Shown piece by piece: positions 44,960 through 53,179 of a stretch of DNA of 64,000 nucleotides. Position numbers and translations under genes: made by a program. Numbering within the stretch: the first letter of the stretch is position 1; every line of letters starts with the position of its first letter. The notes below the pieces were generated by a model. That model searched no databases, was not told where the DNA came from, and saw only the letters and a list, made by a program, of their open reading frames with translations. This stretch comes from Blautia wexlerae DSM 19850 (GTDB lineage: Bacteria > Bacillota > Clostridia > Lachnospirales > Lachnospiraceae): assembly GCF_025148125.1 (NCBI RefSeq), contig NZ_CP102267.1, positions 1,808,501 to 1,872,500 of the forward strand. Direction: 5' to 3'.

Positions 44960-45979
44960 ATGGATAAATCCGAAAAAGTAAAAGATAAACTTATATGTCT
45001 GGATCAGATATGGATAAGAGTAGAAGAATTGATGAAAAAACAACGGATTTCACAGGTGGATATGGTAAGGTTATGTCAGAGAAAAGGATATTCTATTCAG
45101 CAGCCGGAAATTTCAAAATTAAAAAGCGGAAAATGTAAAATCACATTATATCAGTTGATGGCATTTGCAGATGTCCTGGAGGTTGGTACGGATTATCTGA
45201 TCAATGGATCAGTGAATGAAAATACAGTAGTGTTTCCGTTAAATAACAGATTTATTACAAATGCAGATGATGAAGAGTTTAAAGGCATATTAGGAGAATA
45301 TTATACGCTTTTTCATAGTACAGGTGAAATGGAGGATAAATGGCTTAAGGGGAAACTGTCGTTGAACAGATCTTCAGAGGGAATATGCCGTGCTGAGTTC
45401 ATATTATGGACGGGTGAGAAAAATCATACAGAACAGAATGTTGCAAAGAAATATCAGGGACAGGTTATTATTTCCAAAAAGCAAAAATCCATGTATTGTA
45501 TTCTGATTAATAATATGATAAGTGAAATGTGTTTTATAGCATTCCGGTTCAGGCCTTTCCAGACGATAGATATGGCATGCAGAATAGGGCTTGTTCTTAC
45601 TTTTTCATCAGGAGAAGACAGAACACCTGTTGTTCATAAGATGTTTTTGTCACGTAAGAAGATTGATAAAGAAATGCATAATGCGATTGCGCCAACTTTA
45701 CAATTTACAAATAAGGACACTTTGATTTCGAGAAAAAAGCTCCAAAATCTGAGATGTACTTACCCGGAATGGCAGGATGAAATTGACAAAATTCTACAAC
45801 AACAGCCAGAAGAATATTATATGTTATATGAAAGTATGCAGGGAATATTAAAACTGAATATGAAAGAGAAGCTGCGAATGAAGGGATTGATTAAGGAATG
45901 TGCAGATATGTCATATGTAGTATCTTTAACAAAAGAAGATGATGATGGAGCCTTTATGATACAGCGGGAGGAAAATTAG
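44960..45979 (+). CDS. XRE-family transcriptional regulator with a large C-terminal domain
   Basis: 339 aa. Residues ~15-75 are a Cro/CI-type helix-turn-helix (IWIRVEELMKKQRISQVDMV, then QQPEISKLKSGKCKITLYQL + MAFADVLEVGTDYLI). The ~250-residue C-terminal part is beta-rich then helical, and could sense a ligand or protein partner. GGGGGGAG stands 5 bases before the ATG. It lies inside the operon rather than divergent to it, and probably autoregulates through the palindrome at 38518-38547. Confidence 0.75.
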   Translation: MDKSEKVKDKLICLDQIWIRVEELMKKQRISQVDMVRLCQRKGYSIQQPEISKLKSGKCKITLYQLMAFADVLEVGTDYLINGSVNENTVVFPLNNRFITNADDEEFKGILGEYYTLFHSTGEMEDKWLKGKLSLNRSSEGICRAEFILWTGEKNHTEQNVAKKYQGQVIISKKQKSMYCILINNMISEMCFIAFRFRPFQTIDMACRIGLVLTFSSGEDRTPVVHKMFLSRKKIDKEMHNAIAPTLQFTNKDTLISRKKLQNLRCTYPEWQDEIDKILQQQPEEYYMLYESMQGILKLNMKEKLRMKGLIKECADMSYVVSLTKEDDDGAFMIQREEN

Positions 45980-46017
45980 CTGGTATAGTTCGAAGAAATG
46001 TGTGAGGGTAAGAAAAG

Positions 46018-47427
46018 ATGAGCTTGGAGCGTATAGGAAGAAAAAAAGCGGATAATGGAACATATAGAGATATATTTTCAGCAAAAGAGATTCGTAGTTT
46101 GCTGTATTATCAAAATGCCGGAAAGAATATTGTGTTATCGGATAACGAGAAGCATTTAGAAAAATTCTACGCTATAGAAAATGCCTATGAAGTAATTAAT
46201 ATGTTGATGTTTGATGACATTGGCAGTGAGCAGGTTCGATTATCAGCAGAAGGAAGATGGATGGATCCGGACATTCTGAATAATATGAATGAGCTTTTGG
46301 ATGTATATTGTAATTTATATTCAGCAATCTGCAAGTATACATATCTGATTAAAAAAAGAACGGCATATACGTATCGGGATGACAGACGTTACACATATCT
46401 TCACATGAAGACCCATAAGTTTAATGAATCATTTCTGTCGGCAACATTGAACGAGAAGAAACAGGTGAATTTATTTCAGGAAAAAGAGGATCTGACATTT
46501 TTTGAGTTTAAGGTTGATCAAAGTATAGAGTATCTGGATATAAATGAGGTATTAGGAGAAATGAGTAAGTATCCAGATGAAAGAGAAATTCTTTTTCCGC
46601 CATTTATGAATCTTGAATTAAAAAGAATGGAATTGACACCGGATGAAAGAATAATGCGGGGAATCAGGAATAAGCCGCCTTATGGAAAATATCTGGTTGT
46701 ATTTAAGGATTCAAAGATATCTCCCACTGTATTGACTGAAAAAATAAGAGATGAGCTGACAGAACTTAGAAAAATGATTTTAGACCCTTCTTCAATTGAG
46801 AATGCGAAAGCTGTCTGGGAACAGGTCAGAAGGAATAATTATAATGTGAAAAATATTGATAATATTAAGTATTATCTTGAATGGAAAAAGAATCTTCAGT
46901 TGTATATAAGAAAATGTTATTCTGTTATCAAGTGGGAGATTATGAGCTTTAAAGGTCGGGAGTGTATGTTTAGAAATGAACTGAAGGACCAGATTAGTAA
47001 TGCAAATAAAAAACGAGAAATGTACGAAAACAGAGTACAGTGGATTTTTGGGACAGAGATATTTTTTGGAGTTTTAGCAGGAATATTTCTGGCATTTAAT
47101 GCGATAGAGTATCATCCTGAACGGTTTAAAATAATGGCCATATGTGCACTTGGTATAGTTGCGTTTCAGGCAGGGATATCAAAGGTCTTTTCATTGACAG
47201 ATAAATTGCATCAGAGAACAAGTATATTTTTGCAATATGATGAACTGAGAATGAAATGGGAATTTGAAAAAGTAAAGGATCCAGAGAGACTAAATGAGTA
47301 TATTCAAAGAATGCTGGATATTTCGATTTTAGATAATGAACTCTGCAAACAGTATACAGAAAACAGGATTAACAATATGCATAAATGGGAAAAAAACATG
47401 GAAGAAAAATCTGAATGGAAGAAATGA
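46018..47427 (+). CDS. ADP-ribosyltransferase-like protein with C-terminal membrane hairpin
   Basis: 469 aa. Residues ~100-200 match the R-S-E clade of ADP-ribosyltransferases: an Arg-rich strand (TAYTYRDDRRYTYLHM; R120-R124), KFNESFLSATLN (S138, S141), FFEFKVDQSIEYLDI, and PDEREILFPPF giving E188-x-E190, the ExE pair of arginine-type enzymes. The paralog at 47517 keeps the same order and spacing. Residues ~343-361 and 371-389 are two transmembrane helices, followed by a helical tail. It would modify a target at the membrane using NAD. The assignment rests on motifs only; a SLATT-like membrane module is an alternative reading of the C terminus. Confidence 0.6.
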   Translation: MSLERIGRKKADNGTYRDIFSAKEIRSLLYYQNAGKNIVLSDNEKHLEKFYAIENAYEVINMLMFDDIGSEQVRLSAEGRWMDPDILNNMNELLDVYCNLYSAICKYTYLIKKRTAYTYRDDRRYTYLHMKTHKFNESFLSATLNEKKQVNLFQEKEDLTFFEFKVDQSIEYLDINEVLGEMSKYPDEREILFPPFMNLELKRMELTPDERIMRGIRNKPPYGKYLVVFKDSKISPTVLTEKIRDELTELRKMILDPSSIENAKAVWEQVRRNNYNVKNIDNIKYYLEWKKNLQLYIRKCYSVIKWEIMSFKGRECMFRNELKDQISNANKKREMYENRVQWIFGTEIFFGVLAGIFLAFNAIEYHPERFKIMAICALGIVAFQAGISKVFSLTDKLHQRTSIFLQYDELRMKWEFEKVKDPERLNEYIQRMLDISILDNELCKQYTENRINNMHKWEKNMEEKSEWKK

Positions 47428-47516
47428 TTATTGTGGAGTTCTTTTAGTCAGATAGTTGGAAAATCAGTAATCCAGAGTTTGGCATATTATTAGGTGTAGA
47501 AGGGAAATGTGATAGC

Positions 47517-48392
47517 GTGGTAACGAAAAAAGAACTTGATATGTTAAGATTTTATGGTGGAGATATACGAAAAAGAACAGAAGAGGGAAAGCTTTTGATA
47601 ATAAATAGTTCTGAGAATTCTAAAGACCCGAAAGATTTATTGTGGAGAGATAAAGATGCGTACCGTACATTGAATGCGTTACTCTTTGATGGTTATGAAA
47701 ATGAAAAGGAACGTATATTTCAGGAACATCATCAGCTAAATCCGATATTTATTGAACTACTTGAAGAAACACTTGCTATATACACAGGGATTTTTGCAGT
47801 AATGTGTCAGAATAAAGAAAAGCAGTCAGTTATTTCAACAGTAAGGAGAGTAGATCGTAAAGCTTCTTTAAGTGCATATACCAAAGGATATACAGAGTCT
47901 TTTGTTTCGTGTAGTAGGGGAGGTTTTGAATCAGATTTTTCTAAAAAGAATCAGATAATTCTTCTGGAAATTGAAACTTCAGAAAATAGTCTTTATGTAG
48001 ATTATCAGCAGGCTTTGGGAGCGGAGTATGCGAAGTGGGATGAGCAGGAAGTATTGTTTCCTCCATTTCTTCCTCTGACTATGGAAGAAATGGAGTTGAG
48101 TAAACGAGAGAAATTGAGTATACATGATATGCATGGCAATTCTCCGTGTGGAAAATATTTGTTGAAGTTGAGGGAGTTTCCGGATTATAGAAAGATTATA
48201 ACCTGTTCACAGGAGAAATTGCTCGAAAAATTGTTTTCCGGAAAAAAAGAAGCAGCTACATGTCTGCAGAAAATGAATAGCGGTCAATGGGATGAAGATT
48301 TCCAGGAATATATAAATTGGAAAAAGAATCTTCATGATTATTTGAAACTCTTGTATTCTGCCATGTGGTGTGGAACGGAAGAACAGAAATAA
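47517..48392 (+). CDS. Second ADP-ribosyltransferase-like protein (soluble paralog)
   Basis: 291 aa, GTG start with GAAGGGAA upstream. It aligns along its length with the first ~305 residues of the preceding gene: ISTVRRVDRKASLSAY (R110-R111), GYTESFVSCSRGGFES (S128, S131), IILLEIETSENSLYVD, WDEQEVLFPPFLPL (E176-x-E178), then EYINWKKNLHDYLKLLYSAM against YYLEWKKNLQLYIRKCYSVI. It lacks the membrane part. Two diverged copies in tandem suggest effectors with different targets or an effector and a regulator. Last gene of the operon; an integrase remnant follows. Confidence 0.6.
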   Translation: MVTKKELDMLRFYGGDIRKRTEEGKLLIINSSENSKDPKDLLWRDKDAYRTLNALLFDGYENEKERIFQEHHQLNPIFIELLEETLAIYTGIFAVMCQNKEKQSVISTVRRVDRKASLSAYTKGYTESFVSCSRGGFESDFSKKNQIILLEIETSENSLYVDYQQALGAEYAKWDEQEVLFPPFLPLTMEEMELSKREKLSIHDMHGNSPCGKYLLKLREFPDYRKIITCSQEKLLEKLFSGKKEAATCLQKMNSGQWDEDFQEYINWKKNLHDYLKLLYSAMWCGTEEQK

Positions 48393-48424
48393 TAAGATAC
48401 TAAGACTTCTCATACAGTCCAGAG

Positions 48425-49262
48425 TTGATGGATTCCTACAAGGACAATCTTGATACAAGGTGCTCTTCTGGTGAGATATGCAGGGAATATCATCGATTCC
48501 AACTGCGCGTTATGCGTATGCTGTCTTCGCTTGCGGAAAGAGGCATCGTTGATTTTTCGAGCACTAAATCTCATCCGCTCAAGTACATTGTATCCAACGA
48601 GACAAACAACCTTGTTGAAATGATACTTGACAGTTACCCTGTCAGTCCTGCAACAAAAAACGATCTCCGGGCTCCCACCAGACATTTTTTGTGGTACGCT
48701 GAACAGATCGGGATAAAGCCACAATTCATTGATGATACTATAGTCATGTCATTTCTGATTGACGAAGTACCGGCTTCGAACGGAGACAGTACCGGACGTA
48801 CGTTAAGGTGTGTAAAGTACGCCACGGAATACCTTCGGGCTCATGGGAATGATTGCCTGCACCGTGATTATACTCTTCTGAAGCTGAAAAATGATCACTG
48901 ACGTATTATCCCGGCCTATTCTGAAGAAGAGATTTCGGGAATAGCCCAGGCAGCTGATACAGCTAGCACCATTGGAAAGAGGAATCTTGCGATTATACTT
49001 GTTGCATACTGCACAGGGCTTCGCGGAATCGACATCATAGGCATTAAGTTATCAGATATAGACTGGCACAATCACAAAGTGTCAGTAGTGCAGTCAAAAA
49101 CTCATACGCCAATCGTATCTGAACTGAACGGTGCCACCTTGAACGCCCTTGCTGATTATATCCTCGACTGGCGTCCTAAATGCGATATTCCTGAGGTTTT
49201 CGTAACAGTAAAGGCTCCGTATTCCGTATCGAAGACTGTCAAAGGGATTTGGCAGAAAGACT
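48425..49262 (+). pseudogene. Tyrosine recombinase/integrase, interrupted and truncated
   Basis: The N-terminal 158 codons (to 48901) contain the SAM-like core-binding region. A TGA at 48899-48901 interrupts. The same frame then continues RIIPAYSEEEISGIAQAADT and LVAYCTGLRGIDIIGIKLSD, the Arg-box of the catalytic domain. The gene is lost at 49266, at an IS-end palindrome, before the HxxR and Tyr boxes. It is a different recombinase from the intact 30535-31452 and may be the former integrase of the neighbouring operon. Confidence 0.75.
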
Positions 49263-49265
49263 CTA

Positions 49266-49637
49266 GGGTCAGACCTCAATGTGGTCAATTTACCGTCAAC
49301 TTAAGGAAAATCGTCAGATTTTATTCTGATTATATACTATGGTTTACCGCAAAAATGCAGGATTAATCCTCAACCAGTTAGAAAATTCACCAAAAAGGCG
49401 CACTTAAATAAAGCTTAAATGTGACAGTGTTTTTATTTACAAGGCAGCTTTCTTATTTCTAAAATGTGAACGTCCTTTTGACTTTAATTTTTTTCTTGGA
49501 AATGATCTACCGGGAAGGAGCTGTGAACGGCACCGGACAGCTTCTCAATAACTGAGAGTTCAGACAGATCACAGAGGATCTTTGGAAAGATGATCTTGAT
49601 CCGTCCGATGATAAATGCGCGATTAGCCTGATAATAT
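49266..49637 (-). mobile_element. Relic of an IS4-family element (right end)
   Basis: GGGTCAGACCTCAATGTGG + TCAA is a degenerate terminus. Further in, the minus strand encodes YQANRAFIIGRIK and LSVIEKL, then ...KGRSHFRNKKAA-like sequence, clearly related to the C terminus of the intact transposase (7730-7944) but diverged and missing everything upstream of 49637. It truncates the integrase. Confidence 0.75.
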
Positions 49638-49759
49638 CAAAAAGGTTACATAATTTGGAAGAATGCAACATCGGATGCTTGGTTGCTGTTCAGAGGTATG
49701 CATAAGTCATTGTAAAAAATGACGAATTTTATTTTTTTATTTTGTGGATAATCATTTTC

Positions 49760-49797
49760 AGCAGGAAAAACTGTGTTTATAGTTTTTTCTGCTGCTC
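49760..49797 (+). terminator. Hairpin with T-rich tail
   Basis: AGCAGGAAAAACT pairs with AGTTTTTTCTGCT (12 of 13), followed by GCTCTTTTT. It stands between the IS4 relic and the IS1182 element; the rest of 49638-49868 shows no gene. Confidence 0.45.
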
Positions 49798-49868
49798 TTT
49801 TTATGAACAGTTATACACCGGGTTCTGGTTTTAAGTCCTCTTTTTTTGAAGTCTCAAGATTGATTTAG

Positions 49869-51673
49869 GTGTCAAAAGCACCTATCTACCATAATCCTCA
49901 CTATTGTTGTATAATTAGGACATATCAATAGTGAGGTGTACCGATATGTCCTTTAAAACAAACGAGTATCAACAGATCACTCTGAATGATAGTTTTATAA
50001 ATCTTTCTCCAAGAACGCAGAAGATAATCATGAATTCCTGGTGTAAAGATTTTGCTGATATTGTGTTCCCGGCTATCAATGAAGAACGCTTTGCTGTTCT
50101 TTATAGCAACAACAATGCTTCTCGGCCAAATACACCGATCAATTTCATCATTGGAAGCCTTATGCTGAAAGAAAACAACGGGCTTACTGACGATGAACTG
50201 GTCGAATCCATCTGCTGTGATGTGCGCTACCAGTATGCTCTGCATACGACACATCTTGCTGAACAGCCAGTCAGTGACCGGACATTCAGCCGTTTCAGAG
50301 AAAGGCTTTATAACTACGAAATGGAGACTGGCACAAACCTTCTTGAGGAAGAAATGCTGCATCTCGCAGATATCTATGCAAGATACATGAATCTCCATTC
50401 AAACGTAAAACGTATGGATAGTCTGATGATTGCTTCCAGATGCAAGCGTATGTCACGTCTGGAAATCATCTATCAGACCACTGCAAATGCTGTTTGTCTA
50501 ATTCACCGACTCGGGCATGACGAACTGATCAATTCCGGGCTTCGCCATTATCTTGATGCTGATGACCACAATCAGATGATCTATTACTGTAAAACAGAAG
50601 ATGTGTCACCACGCCTGGAAAAAGTCCTTCGGGAAGCACAGGCAGTAAAAGACCTCATGTCTGATGAACTCTGGTATAGTTTTTCAGAACACCAGCTTCT
50701 GCTCCGGGTTCTCAGAGAACAGGGCACGGTTGATGAGGAAGGGAATCTTCATGCCTGTGACAAGAAGGAAATCCGTTCCTCGAGTCTGCAGAATCCATCC
50801 GATCCTGATGCGACCTATCGGAGCAAAGCAGGGAAGTCCCACAAAGGCTATATCGGTAATGTAGTAGAAACCGTCGGAGAAGCCGGAGACAGCCTTATTA
50901 CCAGAGTCAGTTTTGAAGAGAACATTCACAGCGACAGTGCTTTTTGCAAAGAGTATCTGGAAAACAGACCAGATAACGCAGAGCCGGAGATCATGATCAC
51001 CGACGGAGCATATGGAAGCCAGGAAAACCAGAGGCTTGCAGAGCGTAAAAACACTGAGCTGATAACAACCGCACTTACCGGAAAACCAGTTGATAAGTTC
51101 TATGCCGAATTTCAATTTTCAGAAGATGGAACAAAGATGCTGATCTGTCCAATGGGGTATGTTCCACTCAAAACAACGTATTATCCTAAAACAGGCATGT
51201 GCCGTGCGCTTTTTCCAAAAGACTGCTGTGAGGACTGTCCACACAAAAACGATTGCAAAAGCAAGCCACAGAAAAAGAACTATGCGGTTCACGCCTCAGC
51301 CAGCATGGTATCCAGAGCACGATATTCGGAAAAGTTATCCACTGCAAAGTACATCGAACTGACTCGGTTGTGTAATGCAATAGAGGGGATTCCTTCTGTA
51401 CTGCGTAGAAAATACCACATTGATGAAATACCAGTGTTTGGGAAACTGCGTTCAAGACAGTTCATCCTGTTTAAAATTGGGGCATATAATTTTGGTAAAC
51501 TTTTTCGACACAATCGCCGTTTACGGGTGGAGTCTGCGCAAAATTTGGTAATGGCCTGAAAATGAGGCAGGGTGAGAGTCGGAATTGAGGGTTCTGACTC
51601 CCACAATCACCAGTCATGTTTAAAAATTCTAGCTTTTTGCTGATGCATGATTCAGAACATGACTTTTGACACT
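49869..51673 (+). mobile_element. IS1182-family insertion sequence, apparently complete
   Basis: GTGTCAAAAGCA at 49869 and TGACTTTTGACAC ending at 51673 form matching inverted ends around a single intact transposase gene. Total about 1.8 kb. Confidence 0.8.
49946..51559 (+). CDS. IS1182-family transposase
   Basis: 537 aa from ATG 49946 with GAGGTG upstream. The N-terminal region INFIIGSLMLKENNGLTDDE and YQYALHT...PVSDRTFSRFRERL is typical of IS1182/DUF772 transposases. DDE blocks: RMDSLMIAS, MITDGAYGSQEN and a Cys-rich insertion (CCEDCPHKNDCKSKP), ending with LRSRQFILFKIGAYNFGKLF. No frameshift is visible, so the element may be active. Confidence 0.9.
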   Translation: MSFKTNEYQQITLNDSFINLSPRTQKIIMNSWCKDFADIVFPAINEERFAVLYSNNNASRPNTPINFIIGSLMLKENNGLTDDELVESICCDVRYQYALHTTHLAEQPVSDRTFSRFRERLYNYEMETGTNLLEEEMLHLADIYARYMNLHSNVKRMDSLMIASRCKRMSRLEIIYQTTANAVCLIHRLGHDELINSGLRHYLDADDHNQMIYYCKTEDVSPRLEKVLREAQAVKDLMSDELWYSFSEHQLLLRVLREQGTVDEEGNLHACDKKEIRSSSLQNPSDPDATYRSKAGKSHKGYIGNVVETVGEAGDSLITRVSFEENIHSDSAFCKEYLENRPDNAEPEIMITDGAYGSQENQRLAERKNTELITTALTGKPVDKFYAEFQFSEDGTKMLICPMGYVPLKTTYYPKTGMCRALFPKDCCEDCPHKNDCKSKPQKKNYAVHASASMVSRARYSEKLSTAKYIELTRLCNAIEGIPSVLRRKYHIDEIPVFGKLRSRQFILFKIGAYNFGKLFRHNRRLRVESAQNLVMA

Positions 51674-51862
51674 CAAACCATTTATACTTGAAAAATTATA
51701 TTTCCATGAGAATAATTATAAAGGCTGCTACGCACCGCTGAAGCGGCAAGGACTTGACAAATATTCTCATAGAAATGGACATTTAATCAAGCACAAATAC
51801 GGCGATTTCCGATTATCGGAATTCTGATTTCCTATTTTCCGGATTCACGGTTTCTAAGTATG

Positions 51863-51877
51863 GTTCTTCCGCAAAAG
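51863..51877 (+). repeat. 15-bp inverted repeat, left, of a single-gene cassette
   Basis: GTTCTTCCGCAAAAG. The exact reverse complement is at 53104-53118, on the other side of one gene. Confidence 0.75.
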
Positions 51878-51915
51878 GCCGTATTACATTAACTAATAAG
51901 GAGAATATTACCCAT

Positions 51916-52998
51916 ATGAACAATATATTAGAAACAAATTTACATTTAACTCACTCTCCTATCTCTATCAAAGATTTTAACCGTATAAAGAAATCACCTG
52001 TACTCAATACTGAACTCTGGCGTGAGAAAGAAAGCCTCGACAATGCTTCTCTCTATATCATAGGCAAACGAGAAGCTCCGGTTTTTGTTCCACGAAGGGA
52101 AATATCAGATGAACATTGCTTAATCCTTGATGTTGAGGTGGGTAAAGCATCCTTCCGTATTTTCATCCCCGCATTAACAAATCCAAAATACTCTTTGAAC
52201 GGTTTTGCAGGAATAAAAACGGAACCAGAGGGATTGGAGAAAGCTCAGAAAGTATGGCTATTTGCTTTTAATGATAAGGGTGAAGCTGTTCCCAATATTG
52301 GATTTACCTTTGATGAACTGATTTATTACGCTAGTAATGATTTGTTCCACATTGAGATACAGGGTGATTTTACCTCGGCTATTACCTATGATGTTCTTTA
52401 TGTAGGAGAAACAGTTAGGGAGAAGTTGACACAAAGGTTTAAGGCACATCATGCCCTACAGGATATGCTTATAGAAGAGAAAGTAATATCACCTAGCTTT
52501 GACAAAAGTGAAGAACTTATATTGATGCCGTTCACTATCGATTCCTATATGTGTACGATGCTCACGGGATTCAGTACGGAGAATGACTGGATGAAAGGAC
52601 TCATCGGGGATTTTGATGTAACACCTAGCCAGATAAGCCTTGATGCAGAAAAGTCTCTTATTCATAGCATGAATCCAAAGTATAACCGTATACGATTTAA
52701 GAACTATCCTTTTTCAAAGGATGGTCTGTATAAATCCGATGCCAGTGTCTTTTGCTACTCAATCGCAGAGAACATGATTTTGAAGTATGACGCAGGGAAC
52801 ATAATAGGCTATCCTGAAACGGCATTTGCTTCATCCATTGTGGGAGATAAAGACGGGTACACTAAAGTCTTCGTTCCAGGTGAGAACAAAACTGAACGGT
52901 ACGCGAAAAAATGGTATGCTGAACATGAGAGGCGAATGATTGAAGAAGGTTATGCATTCACAAGTTCGGATAGTCATCATTCTGATGGGTGTATATGA
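51916..52998 (+). CDS. Unknown protein with a weak GIY-YIG-like motif, lone gene between inverted repeats
   Basis: 360 aa with AAGGAGAA before the ATG. The segment YDVLYVGETVREKLTQRF + KAHHALQDML resembles the YIG...R...H part of GIY-YIG-type nuclease-fold proteins; the GIY strand itself is not obvious. The flanks (residues 1-150 and 200-360) are not recognised; the later NDWMKGLIGDFDV and FKNYPFSKDGLYKSDA blocks look well ordered. It has its own terminator and lies just upstream of the Lamassu-type operon, but in a separate transcription unit. Confidence 0.55.
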   Translation: MNNILETNLHLTHSPISIKDFNRIKKSPVLNTELWREKESLDNASLYIIGKREAPVFVPRREISDEHCLILDVEVGKASFRIFIPALTNPKYSLNGFAGIKTEPEGLEKAQKVWLFAFNDKGEAVPNIGFTFDELIYYASNDLFHIEIQGDFTSAITYDVLYVGETVREKLTQRFKAHHALQDMLIEEKVISPSFDKSEELILMPFTIDSYMCTMLTGFSTENDWMKGLIGDFDVTPSQISLDAEKSLIHSMNPKYNRIRFKNYPFSKDGLYKSDASVFCYSIAENMILKYDAGNIIGYPETAFASSIVGDKDGYTKVFVPGENKTERYAKKWYAEHERRMIEEGYAFTSSDSHHSDGCI

Positions 52999-53017
52999 CG
53001 TTCGCATAAGGCTCTTT

Positions 53018-53035
53018 CGCAAATTTGCGTTTTTT
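53018..53035 (+). terminator. Terminator of the single-gene cassette
   Basis: CGCAAATTTGCG, a perfect 12-bp palindrome, then TTTTTT. Confidence 0.7.
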
Positions 53036-53103
53036 CTGAAAATCAAATTCAAATTTCTTGATAAATATTGGATATCTGTTTCTGATATTTTGTAAAATAC
53101 AGT

Positions 53104-53118
53104 CTTTTGCGGAAGAAC
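53104..53118 (-). repeat. 15-bp inverted repeat, right, of the single-gene cassette
   Basis: CTTTTGCGGAAGAAC, the exact mirror of 51863-51877. Confidence 0.75.
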
Positions 53119-53179
53119 TCTAAGTACAAGAATATTCAAAAAGTCTTTTGTAACAGTAACAGGATAGGAGAAAAACATA

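Noticed and set aside
46018..47427. SLATT-type membrane protein as the sole identity
   Set aside because: Two central hydrophobic helices fit, but the N-terminal 300 residues align with the soluble paralog and carry R-S-ExE, which SLATT proteins lack. A SLATT-like C terminus remains possible.
49925..51606. Several antisense and alternate frames across the IS1182 transposase
   Set aside because: The plus-strand 537-aa transposase frame explains the region; the others have no family features.
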